Shown in pieces: positions 26,426 to 35,554 of a stretch of 64,000 nucleotides of DNA; position 1 is the first letter of the stretch; each line of letters opens with the position of its first letter. Origin of the DNA: CAYJBH01 sp964370765 (GTDB lineage: Bacteria > Bacillota > Clostridia > Oscillospirales > Ruminococcaceae); contig CAYJKW010000002.1 of assembly GCA_964370765.1 (NCBI GenBank), positions 14,907 through 78,906 on the forward strand, in the 5' to 3' direction. The position numbers and the translations under genes are program-made. Below the pieces are notes generated by a model that was not told where the DNA came from, did no database searches, and worked only from the letters and a program-made list of their open reading frames with translations.

Positions 26426-26450
26426 AACTAATGATCACCCTTTCTATAGT

Positions 26451-26458
26451 TTATCGGC
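26451..26458 (-). promoter_or_regulatory. Sigma-28 type -10 element of flagellin
   Basis: Perfect GCCGATAA on the minus strand, 26 bases before the ATG and just past the ung stop. No TAAA is found at the expected 14-16 base distance, so only the -10 half is supported. Confidence 0.55.
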
Positions 26459-26463
26459 TACAA

Positions 26464-27117
26464 TTAAAGTTGCCAGTCAATACCATTTTTTAGAAATTTG
26501 TTTGCCATCGAAAAATGTCTGCATCCGAAAAATCCTGCTGTTGCAGAATAAGGACTTGGATGTGCTGCTGTTAAAACCAGATGATGATCTGCATTAATAA
26601 GCCTACGTTTTTCCTGTGCATTTTTACCCCAAAGCATAAAAACTATCGGTTGACTACGCTCATTAAGCAGTGATATTATCTTATCTGTAAAGCGCTCCCA
26701 ACCTTTACTTTTGTGTGAGCCGGGACTTGCCTCCTGTACGGTTAAAACTGTATTTAAAAGCAGAACCCCCTGATTACACCACCCGGTAAGGTTGCCATGG
26801 TCCGGTGTTGTAAAACCTACATCGCTGGCAAGCTCTTTATAGATATTTTTAAGCGATGGTGGTGGATTTCCGTTCAACACCGAGAAGGCAAGCCCGTGAG
26901 CCTGCCCCTTTCCATGGTATGGATCCTGCCCCAAAATCACTACCTTTACATCATTATAATCGGTAAGTTTTAGAGCATTCATCACCTGAGTTTTCGGAGG
27001 ATATACAGTTTTTAAACGGTACTGTTGCTTTAAAAATACACGCAGCTCCTCAAAGTAATCCTCGGATAGCTCATCCTTTAGTAGTTCAGCCCAACCTGCG
27101 GCTATACTATCGGACAA
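26464..27117 (-). CDS. ung: Uracil-DNA glycosylase (family 1)
   Basis: Excises uracil from DNA to start base excision repair. The catalytic motif GQDPYH, the DNA-binding HPSPYS loop and the Phe stacking in GLAFSV are all present; 217 residues is the usual length. The start is TTG at 27117, directly after the trxA stop at 27118, with the GGGGG of the trxA end as ribosome site; no upstream ATG is available. It is co-transcribed with trxA. Confidence 0.95.
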   Translation of the reverse strand: MSDSIAAGWAELLKDELSEDYFEELRVFLKQQYRLKTVYPPKTQVMNALKLTDYNDVKVVILGQDPYHGKGQAHGLAFSVLNGNPPPSLKNIYKELASDVGFTTPDHGNLTGWCNQGVLLLNTVLTVQEASPGSHKSKGWERFTDKIISLLNERSQPIVFMLWGKNAQEKRRLINADHHLVLTAAHPSPYSATAGFFGCRHFSMANKFLKNGIDWQL

Positions 27118-27429
27118 CTATACCCCCACCATTTCCAGTATTGCATTTTTAGGCTTAGCACCTACCGTTGTTTCTACCGCAACACCATCTTTAAATAGTA
27201 CAAGTGTAGGGATTGTCATAACACTGAATTTTTCGGCAAGCTCTTTTTGCTCATCTACATTCACCTTGCCTATAACAAAGCTATCATTCTCGGATGCTAC
27301 CTCTTCAAGAATGGGGCCAAGCATACGGCAAGGGCCACACCAAGGTGCCCAAAAATCCACCAAAACCGGTTTAGTGCTTTTTAGCACTTCTTGATCAAAA
27401 TTATCTTTTGTTACAGTTAAAATATCCAT
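27118..27429 (-). CDS. trxA: Thioredoxin
   Basis: Small dithiol reductant, 103 residues. Active site WCGPC (C31, C34) in FWAPWCGPCRMLGP and cis-Pro in MTIPTLVLF. It may take electrons from thioredoxin reductases elsewhere; the AhpF-like protein in this window is a specialised relative. The promoter has a strong dyad over its spacer. Confidence 0.96.
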   Translation of the reverse strand: MDILTVTKDNFDQEVLKSTKPVLVDFWAPWCGPCRMLGPILEEVASENDSFVIGKVNVDEQKELAEKFSVMTIPTLVLFKDGVAVETTVGAKPKNAILEMVGV

Positions 27430-27452
27430 AAAATTCTCCTTTCGTTGGTTTC

Positions 27453-27481
27453 ATTCTATCACAATAATGTGATAAAAACAA
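27453..27481 (-). promoter_or_regulatory. trxA promoter with an 18-bp operator-like dyad
   Basis: On the minus strand TTGTTT (27476-27481), 17 bases, TAGAAT (27453-27458). A perfect dyad TATCACA-N4-TGTGATA occupies 27457-27474, covering the spacer and the edge of the -10. The cognate regulator is not known. Confidence 0.65.
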
Positions 27482-27553
27482 GTAATGAACTATCTATATT
27501 ATGGCTAATTTTTTTGTAGATATTAGCATCTATTTACCAATAATATAACTGCC

Positions 27554-27725
27554 TTTACTTTTTCTTTTTTGCTATCCCCTGTAGCTGATGCTCAAGATTA
27601 TTTCTCATCGCTCTTATATATTCATCACGCAGCTGCTTTTGTTCTGCAAGTTCTGCTTCGCTTAACGGCTCGATCTTTGATTTTCTTGAAAGCTCAGATA
27701 TACGGTCAAGTTTTGCTTTATCCAT
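27554..27725 (-). pseudogene. DUF896 (YnzC-like) small protein with a one-base frameshift
   Basis: The start at 27725 reads MDKAKLDRISELSRKSKIEP, then LSEAELAEQKQLRDEYIRAMR, the typical DUF896/YnzC helical hairpin, a small cytoplasmic family of unknown role in Bacillota. The frame then stops at 27597 after 42 residues. Removing one T from the four at 27600-27603 restores NNLEHQLQGIAKKKK and a stop at 27554, giving the normal 56 residues. So it is either a real frameshift or a homopolymer error in the draft. It starts 2 bases after galM. Confidence 0.75.
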
Positions 27726-27727
27726 CT

Positions 27728-28771
27728 TTATTTAACTCCAAACTCAAATATGGTTATATGGTGGTATGGTTCCTGTGGTGTTATTATTACACTTGGAAAA
27801 TCTTTCATGTCCGGACCACCTGGGAAGTAGCCGGTTTCCAGGCAGATACCTCCATATTTATTATAGGCTACAGCATCTTTTCCTATCTCATTATCCAACT
27901 TATTTGCAGTATACAGCTGTAGCCCGGGCTTTGTGGTGGTAACCTTTAACAACCTACCACTTGCAGGGCTATACAGCTCCGCCACAGTATCCAACTTACC
28001 TTCCTTTTTAAGAATAAAGTTGTTATCATATCCATCAAACATAGTTAGTTGTGGATGATTTACTTCTATATCTTTTCGTATTGTCTTGGCTACCCTAAAA
28101 TCAAATGGGCTTCCTACTACCGTTAGTATTTCTCCGGTAGGCAACGATTCGTCATCATTCACGGTTATTCTATCGGCTTTTATCATAAGCTCATGATCTA
28201 AAATATCGCCGCTATCATGGCCATTTAGGTTAAAATAGCTATGATTTGTAAAGTTAGCTATACTTTTTTCATCACAGGTTGCCTTATAGTCCATTATTAG
28301 CTTGTCATCTTCGGTAAGCATATAGGTGACAGTTATATCCATATTTCCGGGATATCCGCCATCGCCATCCGGACTATTTAGTGTAAAAATTAACTTATCG
28401 TCTTGTGCCTCCACCTTAAACAGCTTAAAGCTAAAACCTGCAAATCCACCATGCAATGTGTCGTTGCCAATATTTTTTTCAAGTTTGTATTGTTTTTTAT
28501 CAAGATAAAATGATGCGCCTCTTATTCTGTTTGCATATCGACCTACAAAAGATCCCATATATGCAGTACTATTTTGATAACCCGGCAAAGTATCATGTCC
28601 AAGTGCAATATCAGCCATGTTACCATCCCTGTCGGCAGTGACTATAGAGGTGATTGTAGCACCAAATGGAATAGCTGTAATAGCTGTGCCTTTATCGTTT
28701 GTAATGGTATATGATCGTATTTCGTCACCATTGTCCCATAGTGCAAAAAACTCTGTTTTATAATTTTTCAT
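27728..28771 (-). CDS. galM: Aldose 1-epimerase (galactose mutarotase)
   Basis: Interconverts alpha and beta sugar anomers in the cytoplasm, feeding galactose or glucose pathways. 347 residues. Catalytic His in NFTNHSYFNL, the general base Glu in GGICLETGYFPGGPD, plus GRYANRIRGA and NDTLHGGFAGF are in place. AGGAGG precedes the ATG; it begins 5 bases after the GH2 gene, which suggests a link with sugar hydrolysis. Confidence 0.94.
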   Translation of the reverse strand: MKNYKTEFFALWDNGDEIRSYTITNDKGTAITAIPFGATITSIVTADRDGNMADIALGHDTLPGYQNSTAYMGSFVGRYANRIRGASFYLDKKQYKLEKNIGNDTLHGGFAGFSFKLFKVEAQDDKLIFTLNSPDGDGGYPGNMDITVTYMLTEDDKLIMDYKATCDEKSIANFTNHSYFNLNGHDSGDILDHELMIKADRITVNDDESLPTGEILTVVGSPFDFRVAKTIRKDIEVNHPQLTMFDGYDNNFILKKEGKLDTVAELYSPASGRLLKVTTTKPGLQLYTANKLDNEIGKDAVAYNKYGGICLETGYFPGGPDMKDFPSVIITPQEPYHHITIFEFGVK

Positions 28772-28776
28772 AGCAC

Positions 28777-31686
28777 CTACCTCCTTGAAATTTTAATACA
28801 TAGTTCCATCGAATACATTCTGTTTGGTGCGGGTCTGTATGGAGATTTGGTCAGGATAATTGTGTTTGTATCAACACCTATTCCACTATTGACTGCATCA
28901 ACATTCACCGTTAAACAATCACTTATCGATAGTGATGCTAGGTTCTGCGCCTGTGTCAGCGATTGTTTACTGTAAGGATGCACCGAGATATCTACCGGTC
29001 TATCCAGTGTTTTTATAAGTATTACCGGGTTTTTATCCTGATGTTTGCCATAAAGCATAAGCCATTCAGCACCGGTGCGGTTGCCGTTTTCCTGCGGCAG
29101 TAGATAGTGGTGACAAAGCTCTTCCCTATCCCCTTGTAACAGTACCGGCAGATTTGCGTTATTACGGTTACAGTAATTCTCGTCCGGGCCCATACAAAAA
29201 CAGGCAAGCTGTGATAGCTGTTTTGCGGCATCAAATGTGATACCAAGTCTATCGGCAGACTGTGACGGAGTAACTGAAAACTCCACCAATAGCTCACCAT
29301 CGATGCTACAACGATATGCAATAAACATTTTACGTATTCCGGATGCCGTAAACTCCGCAAGCAGTGTATCCGGTTCGGCCGAAAGCCTTTTTAGACTGAT
29401 GTTATTTTCAGCCTCCTGCCAAAAGCCTATCTTAAATATTCGCTTGACCGAGTTTAGTAGCAGGCTTCCTTTATCACCTTCTTCACCTACCCTTGCCCTT
29501 GCTATCTGTGGTTGCAACGGCGCCCCCATAAACTCAAAGTCATCCTCGTTAGCCGATATAAGAAAACCGGTTTGTTTATCTATTGTATATCTACAACCAT
29601 TTTGATTAAAGGTGTAAACATCCTGCTCCTCTATCAGCTGTGCGAAATTTTTAGGGGCCGGCTCATTACGTTGTGCCAATCGGTGGTGGCTACTACAAAT
29701 AACCCTATCAGGATCAGACCATTCAAGATTGGAATTATCGCATAGGTTAACAACAAGATCTACCGCTTTATCGGTATTTATAAGTGGGTATGGAATTGAA
29801 ATCTTGCGGCTTTCGCCCGGTTGAACTTCCGGTAGATTTATAATACCTGTCTCTCGACCAAGTCCATCCAACCTTAATTCCCATACGACAAAATGTTTTT
29901 TAATTATTTTCGATCGGTAAAGGTTTGTTAACGTTAAAAAATCTTTATCCAAGCTAAGTGATACTGGTGATAGGCAGTGTTTTAACTCAAATGCAGTCGG
30001 GTTAGGTGTGCGATCGGGCTGTAGAATTCCATTGGGATTAATTATATGAAAATCGTGTCCGTTCCATCCGGCTGTCATTATAAAGTTTGCAATCAGTCCA
30101 CCGGCAATCCTCTCGTTTTCCCTAACGGCCTCTACATGCTCCTTAAATTCACCAAGGGCATTTCCATTAACATCGGCAAACTCTTTTGCTATTATTGGTA
30201 ACTGCTCCTGCCCTGTGTGTTTTTTTCGGTTAGCCTTGATAAGGGTGCTAAGGTTGCCTACACTTATACTTGTAAAATCTTTCCCACCTATTGGGCGGCT
30301 AACATCCAGCGCCTCGCATATCTCTACCAGCTGTTTAAAGGTCTTGTCGTCAAACTCCTCTATCCCCCAACTTATAACCGATGGGTGGCATCTCAACCTT
30401 TTAATCATCGACTGTAATCTTTCGGCAACAAAGGGGACTAGGTCGGCATTATTTCGCCTAAGATCATCCGGTATTGTGTGTATATCGGACATAATAAAAA
30501 CACCGATTCTATCACATATCTCATAAAGCATATCGCTTGCAGGATGATCAAGGTATATCGTATTTAGGTTACACCTTTTAATAAGGTGTATGTCTTTTAA
30601 CAACAGCTCGTATGGTAGTGTGCGGCCGTAATCAGGATGCCACTCCTCATACCTTGCACCAAAAAGCTTTAGCGGCTTACCGTTTAATGTTAGTATTTTA
30701 TCGTCCTGTGTTACGGATAACTGCCTAAACCCAAACTCCACTCTGCGCATATCCAAGGTATTACCTAGGTTATCCTGCAAGAACAACACCAGATGATAAA
30801 GTTCGGGGGATTCATCGCTCCAAAGTTTTGGCTTTTCAACACTAAGCTGCTGCTCAATACGTATTGGTTGCAGTGTGGGCGCAACGCTAAACACTATCTC
30901 CTGTGCCCTTGCAACAACCTCTTTTTTACTGTTATAGAGTATGCTCCATAGCTCTATCTGCTCACGCTTTGCATTTATTCTAACATCAGTATCAACCTTT
31001 AATATCCCAATATCGTTATTGGGCGAAAGCTCGGTTACTATGCCTACATCATCTACGGCAAAAATCGGTGCTCCACATAGCCACACACTTCTAAACAGGC
31101 CCGATAACCGATAGCTGCTCCTATCTTCAAGACATGTTCCGTGGCTGTACCGATAAACGATAACGGTAAGGTGGTTTTCTCCTATTACCGCAAACTCTGC
31201 AATGCAGAATCTATGCCCATCATATGCTGATTGGCAAAAACCTATATAGCATCCGTTAAGATATATTTCGGCAGCTGAACCAACACCATCCATCTGTAGG
31301 TATAACTCCCGCTCCAACATAGTTGTTGTTATATCTATTATTTTGTGATAAACACCAACCTCGTTTATCCTGTCCGGCGGTGTAATCCCATCTGTGCGTG
31401 GGTTATAATCGCTAGTCATCCAGCTGTATTTACTGTGTGAGAACTGCCAATCGGACGGTACCGCAATTTTATCTCCGCCAAAATCTTTTAGCAACTCGAT
31501 GCTATCTGGTAGGCTATAGATAGAGTCATATAGCTTAAAGTCCCATTCACCATCAAGACAGCAATAGTGGGAGCTTAGTTTTTTATTCTTTACATCCTCA
31601 ATGGTATCAAAGCCAAAGCCTACCGTCGTTACTGACAGTCTGCCTTGGCTTGTATAATCGATATTTTTAAAGGCCGGTTGCGGCAT
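28777..31686 (-). CDS. LacZ-type GH2 family protein with altered active site
   Basis: 969 residues with the domain order of LacZ beta-galactosidase: sugar-binding jelly roll (about 40-215, with IYLNGCYIG and YRLSGLFRSVWL), Ig-like (220-320), TIM barrel (325-590), second Ig-like and a C-terminal beta-sandwich small-chain domain (about 690-969). The nucleophile Glu is kept (Glu502 in AKEFADVNGN). However the acid/base region HPSVISWGIEEF carries Phe445 where LacZ has Glu in SLGNE, the Asn before it is Glu444, and the RHE and SHYP segments are also changed. It may be inactive or use another sugar. It sits between serA and galM in one operon. Confidence 0.85.
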   Translation of the reverse strand: MPQPAFKNIDYTSQGRLSVTTVGFGFDTIEDVKNKKLSSHYCCLDGEWDFKLYDSIYSLPDSIELLKDFGGDKIAVPSDWQFSHSKYSWMTSDYNPRTDGITPPDRINEVGVYHKIIDITTTMLERELYLQMDGVGSAAEIYLNGCYIGFCQSAYDGHRFCIAEFAVIGENHLTVIVYRYSHGTCLEDRSSYRLSGLFRSVWLCGAPIFAVDDVGIVTELSPNNDIGILKVDTDVRINAKREQIELWSILYNSKKEVVARAQEIVFSVAPTLQPIRIEQQLSVEKPKLWSDESPELYHLVLFLQDNLGNTLDMRRVEFGFRQLSVTQDDKILTLNGKPLKLFGARYEEWHPDYGRTLPYELLLKDIHLIKRCNLNTIYLDHPASDMLYEICDRIGVFIMSDIHTIPDDLRRNNADLVPFVAERLQSMIKRLRCHPSVISWGIEEFDDKTFKQLVEICEALDVSRPIGGKDFTSISVGNLSTLIKANRKKHTGQEQLPIIAKEFADVNGNALGEFKEHVEAVRENERIAGGLIANFIMTAGWNGHDFHIINPNGILQPDRTPNPTAFELKHCLSPVSLSLDKDFLTLTNLYRSKIIKKHFVVWELRLDGLGRETGIINLPEVQPGESRKISIPYPLINTDKAVDLVVNLCDNSNLEWSDPDRVICSSHHRLAQRNEPAPKNFAQLIEEQDVYTFNQNGCRYTIDKQTGFLISANEDDFEFMGAPLQPQIARARVGEEGDKGSLLLNSVKRIFKIGFWQEAENNISLKRLSAEPDTLLAEFTASGIRKMFIAYRCSIDGELLVEFSVTPSQSADRLGITFDAAKQLSQLACFCMGPDENYCNRNNANLPVLLQGDREELCHHYLLPQENGNRTGAEWLMLYGKHQDKNPVILIKTLDRPVDISVHPYSKQSLTQAQNLASLSISDCLTVNVDAVNSGIGVDTNTIILTKSPYRPAPNRMYSMELCIKISRR

Positions 31687-31697
31687 TCTTAACCCTC

Positions 31698-32870
31698 TTA
31701 ACCGTTATAAAGTACCCTTGTTCTTATTACTCCATCGATAGATGAGATGTGTTTGATAACATCATCCGCCACCTTACCCGATATATCCAGTACGGTATAC
31801 GCAATATCACCACGGCTGCGGTTAACAAGGTTATCGATGTTAATTCCCACCTCGCTTGCATAGCCGGTTATCGCCGATAACATTCCGGTCTGGTTCTTGT
31901 TAAATATGCATATTCTCGTTCCATCAAAGGGGTCCAGCGTTACGTTTGGCATATTTACACTGTTTTGTATCTCGCCGGTAGTTAGGTATGTTTTAAGCTG
32001 TTTAACCGCCATATATGCACAATTTTCTTCGCTTTCCGGTGTGGAAGCGCCAAGATGTGGGATAGCAAGCACACCCGGAACATCTATTAGTTCATCGCTT
32101 GGAAAATCTGTTATATAGCCACCCAGCTGTCCATTTGCAAGTGCAGATAATATATCCTCGTTTACTGCAAGATCACCACGTGCAAAGTTAACAATTCTTG
32201 CACCCTCTTTCATCTTGTCCAGTAGTGCCTTATTTACAAATCCCTTTGTATCCTTATTTACCGGTAGATGCAGTGTTAAAAAGTCACACTCGCTTACAAT
32301 ATCAGCCATATTTATAACCGGCTTTACACTACGTGAAAGGTTCCATGCAGCCTGTATTGAGATAAAAGGATCATAACCGTAAACTTCCATACCAAGATGC
32401 ACAGCGGCATTTGCAACCATTACACCTATAGCACCAAGACCGATAACCCCCAGCTTTTTGCCTCCGATTTCCGGACCTACAAACTGGCTTTTACCCTTCT
32501 CAACAAGTGCAGGTACATCATCACCCTTACCTTTGAGGCTTTTTGCCCAAAGCACACCCTCGCTCAGGTTACGACAGCCTGCTATTAAGCCGGCTAATGT
32601 AAGCTCCTTGACAGCATTCGCATTTGCACCGGGCGTATTAAAGGCAACAATTCCCTTCTCGGTGCATGCGTCTACCGGCACATTGTTGTAGCCGGCACCG
32701 GCACGAACAATGGCAAGTAGCTCGTCATTTAGCTCATCCGGTGCTATCTTGCTACTGCGAACAAGTATACCGTGTGGATTTTCTATATCATCCTCTACCG
32801 AATATTTTGGTGGTATAAGCGCAACAAGCGCTTTTTGACTTATACTGTTTTTTGTCTGTATCTTATACAT
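31698..32870 (-). CDS. serA: D-3-phosphoglycerate dehydrogenase
   Basis: First step of serine synthesis: 3-phosphoglycerate to phosphohydroxypyruvate with NAD. The N-terminal substrate domain, the NAD motif GLGAIGVMVANAAVHLGMEVYGYD (about 143-166), the catalytic Arg, Glu and His (ARGDLAV, DFPSDE, PHLGAST) and a C-terminal ACT domain (about 320-390) are present. I choose the ATG at 32870 (390 residues), 10 bases after GAGGGGG; the frame also allows TTG at 32879 but that start would touch the ribosome site. It overlaps the end of serC by 8 bases. Confidence 0.95.
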   Translation of the reverse strand: MYKIQTKNSISQKALVALIPPKYSVEDDIENPHGILVRSSKIAPDELNDELLAIVRAGAGYNNVPVDACTEKGIVAFNTPGANANAVKELTLAGLIAGCRNLSEGVLWAKSLKGKGDDVPALVEKGKSQFVGPEIGGKKLGVIGLGAIGVMVANAAVHLGMEVYGYDPFISIQAAWNLSRSVKPVINMADIVSECDFLTLHLPVNKDTKGFVNKALLDKMKEGARIVNFARGDLAVNEDILSALANGQLGGYITDFPSDELIDVPGVLAIPHLGASTPESEENCAYMAVKQLKTYLTTGEIQNSVNMPNVTLDPFDGTRICIFNKNQTGMLSAITGYASEVGINIDNLVNRSRGDIAYTVLDISGKVADDVIKHISSIDGVIRTRVLYNG

Positions 32871-33951
32871 TAGCTTCAAACCCCCTCATAAACTCTACCA
32901 ATGCTTGTACCCCCTCTATCGGCATAGCGTTGTAGATAGAGGCACGCATACCACCTACTAAACGATGTCCTTTTAGGTTAACAAGTCCTGCAGCCGCAGC
33001 CTCTTTACAAAACTTATTATTCATATCATCATTACCGGTTGTAAAGGTAACATTCATCATACTACGGCAATCAGTACGAACAGGATTGTTAAACAGCTTA
33101 CTGCTATCAATATAATCATAAAGAATTGCTGCTTTTTTACGGTTATGCTCCGCCATCTTTTCAAGTCCACCCATAGTATCCTTTACCCAATCGGCAACAA
33201 GACCGGCAACATAGATTGCAAAGGTAGGTGGGGTGTTAAACATACTATCTGATTTAACGTATGTGTTGTAGTTTTGCATAGTAGGTAGAGAGTCCTTACT
33301 ACGTACAAGTAGTTTTTTATCGATAATTACAACTGCAAAGCCAGATGGCCCCATGTTCTTTTGGGCCCCTGCATATATCATACCAAACCTTGATACATCA
33401 ACCGGCTCACTCATGATACAGCTACTCATGTCTGCCACTATCGGGACATCACCACAATCTGGTAGCTCTGAAAAACAACTGCCAAAGATGGTATTGTTAT
33501 AGCATATATGTAGATAATCAGCATCGGCTGATGGCTTTATAGCCTTAACATCCGGCAGATAGGTAAAGTTATCTGATTCGGTTGTCGCAATTATATTAAC
33601 ATCGGTGAATTTTTTTGCAGCCTTTGCGGCCTTACCGCTAAACTCTCCGGTTACAATATAATCTGCTTTTCCATTTACGGTAAGGTTTGCAGCAAGCATA
33701 TCAAACTGCATGGATGCACCACCCTGTATAAACAATAGTTCGTGGCTATCCGGTATTGCAAGGGTATCTATAATACTCTGCTTTGAGCATTTAAAAATAC
33801 CGTCATAAACGGGACTGCGGTGGCTCATCTCCATTACGGATTGCCCACTGTCGCCATAGCTTAAAAGCTCTGATGAGACCTTTTCCAGCACCGATAGCGG
33901 TAGCATGGAGGGGCCTGCAGAAAAATTATAAACCCTGTTTGACTGTTGCAT
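32863..33951 (-). CDS. serC: Phosphoserine aminotransferase
   Basis: PLP enzyme that makes phosphoserine from phosphohydroxypyruvate and glutamate. 362 residues with NFSAGPSMLP at the start, MEMSHRSPVYD, and the PLP lysine in GAQKNMGPSGFAVV. It follows gpmI by 88 bases and overlaps serA, so glycolysis and serine synthesis genes appear linked on one transcript. serB is not here. Confidence 0.96.
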   Translation of the reverse strand: MQQSNRVYNFSAGPSMLPLSVLEKVSSELLSYGDSGQSVMEMSHRSPVYDGIFKCSKQSIIDTLAIPDSHELLFIQGGASMQFDMLAANLTVNGKADYIVTGEFSGKAAKAAKKFTDVNIIATTESDNFTYLPDVKAIKPSADADYLHICYNNTIFGSCFSELPDCGDVPIVADMSSCIMSEPVDVSRFGMIYAGAQKNMGPSGFAVVIIDKKLLVRSKDSLPTMQNYNTYVKSDSMFNTPPTFAIYVAGLVADWVKDTMGGLEKMAEHNRKKAAILYDYIDSSKLFNNPVRTDCRSMMNVTFTTGNDDMNNKFCKEAAAAGLVNLKGHRLVGGMRASIYNAMPIEGVQALVEFMRGFEANV

Positions 33952-33999
33952 CTTTTCTCCTTTTTATGCGTTTGCTGCTTTTACCATAGTAGGACTGTA

Positions 34000-34021
34000 C
34001 CGCCCTACTTTCGCAGGGCGG
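34000..34021. other. GC-rich hairpin between gpmI and serC
   Basis: Perfect 7-bp stem CCGCCCT/AGGGCGG with an 8-base loop. No T-run follows on the minus strand, so it is more likely a processing or partial-termination element than a full stop. Confidence 0.5.
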
Positions 34022-34039
34022 CATAGAAAAATATTTATT

Positions 34040-35554
34040 TTAGGATATAAGCGACCTGCCGCTCATCTCCTGTGGCTGTGGTATACCCATAATCTGTAGC
34101 ATAGTGGGCGCAATATCGGCAAGCGATCCGCCACTACGCAAGGTACACTCGTAACCCATAACCGTTAGTGGTACCGGGTTTGTGGTATGTGCAGTGAAGG
34201 GAGAACCATCCGGTTCACTCATCTGGTCGGCGTTGCCGTGGTCAGCTGTTAATAGCATTACACCGCCCTGCGCATTTATTGCATCTGCAACCTCACCAAC
34301 ACAACTATCCACCGCCTTAACAGCGGCTACTGCGGCATCAAAGTCACCTGTATGCCCTACCATGTCACAGTTGGCAAAGTTTAATATAATAACATCATAT
34401 ACGCCACTGTTAATACGTGCTACAACCTCGTCCTTAACCTCGTATGCGGACATCTCCGGCTTTAGGTCGTAGGTGGCAACCTTTGGCGAAGGAATAAGTG
34501 CACGATCCTCGCCCTCGTATACCTTCTCTACGCCACCGTTAAAGAAGAATGTTACATGTGCATATTTCTCTGTTTCGGCTATTCTAAGCTGCTTTTTACC
34601 AAGCGAGGATAGATATTCACCCAGTGTATTCTCAAGTGTTTGTGGCTTAAATGCAACAGTTACATTCGGCATAGTTGCATCATACTGTGTGAAGCAGACA
34701 TAATGTAGTGGAAAAAATCCGTTCGGGCGATCAAAACCATCAAACGCAGGATCTACAAACGTTCTTGTTATCTCCCTTGCACGGTCGGGACGGAAGTTGA
34801 AAAATACAACGCTATCCCCTTCTGATATCTTACCATCTACATCGCAAACGGTCGGAAGTACAAACTCATCTGTTACATCGTTTGCATAGCTTGCTTTTAC
34901 AGCAGCTACTGCATCGGCACTCTGCTCGCCTTCACCCATGACCATCGCACGGTAAGCCTTTTCTACACGTTCCCAACGGTTGTCCCTATCCATTGCGTAG
35001 TAACGACCCATAACTGTCGCTATGCGGCCGGCACCTATCTTATCAAGCTCGGCGGCAAGAGCTGCCACAAAGTCGGCACCGCTTGAAGGCGGAACATCAC
35101 GTCCGTCAAGAAAACAGTGAACAAATATATCCTTAACACCGCTCTTTTTTGCAAGCTCCACAAGAGCATAAAGATGTGTGTTATGGGAGTGCACGCCACC
35201 ATCAGATAAAAGACCTGCAAAATGTACTGCCTTACCTGCCTTTGCAGCGCTGTTCATAGCATCGCAAAGCGCCTCGTTTGTAAAAAAGTCACCATCCTTG
35301 ATGGATTTTGTTATACGGGTAAGCTCCTGATAAACAACACGTCCTGCACCAATATTGGTGTGACCAACTTCGCTATTACCCATCTGACCCTCCGGTAGGC
35401 CTACAGCCAAACCGGAAGCATCAATAATAGTTGTGGGGTTATTTGCGAATATATCATTTAGTTTTGTTGGGTTTGCGGCAATAATTGCATTTCCATCACT
35501 GCTGTCACGATTGCCGAAACCATCCATGATACAAAGTACTACCGGTTTACTCAT
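34040..35554 (-). CDS. gpmI: 2,3-bisphosphoglycerate-independent phosphoglycerate mutase
   Basis: Interconverts 3- and 2-phosphoglycerate using two Mn2+ ions. 504 residues. Alkaline phosphatase-type core with the serine nucleophile in MGNSEVGHTNIGAGR, metal sites in MDGFGNRDSSDGN, NFANCDMVGHTGDF and TADHGNADQM. It overlaps tpiA by 4 bases. Confidence 0.97.
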   Translation of the reverse strand: MSKPVVLCIMDGFGNRDSSDGNAIIAANPTKLNDIFANNPTTIIDASGLAVGLPEGQMGNSEVGHTNIGAGRVVYQELTRITKSIKDGDFFTNEALCDAMNSAAKAGKAVHFAGLLSDGGVHSHNTHLYALVELAKKSGVKDIFVHCFLDGRDVPPSSGADFVAALAAELDKIGAGRIATVMGRYYAMDRDNRWERVEKAYRAMVMGEGEQSADAVAAVKASYANDVTDEFVLPTVCDVDGKISEGDSVVFFNFRPDRAREITRTFVDPAFDGFDRPNGFFPLHYVCFTQYDATMPNVTVAFKPQTLENTLGEYLSSLGKKQLRIAETEKYAHVTFFFNGGVEKVYEGEDRALIPSPKVATYDLKPEMSAYEVKDEVVARINSGVYDVIILNFANCDMVGHTGDFDAAVAAVKAVDSCVGEVADAINAQGGVMLLTADHGNADQMSEPDGSPFTAHTTNPVPLTVMGYECTLRSGGSLADIAPTMLQIMGIPQPQEMSGRSLIS

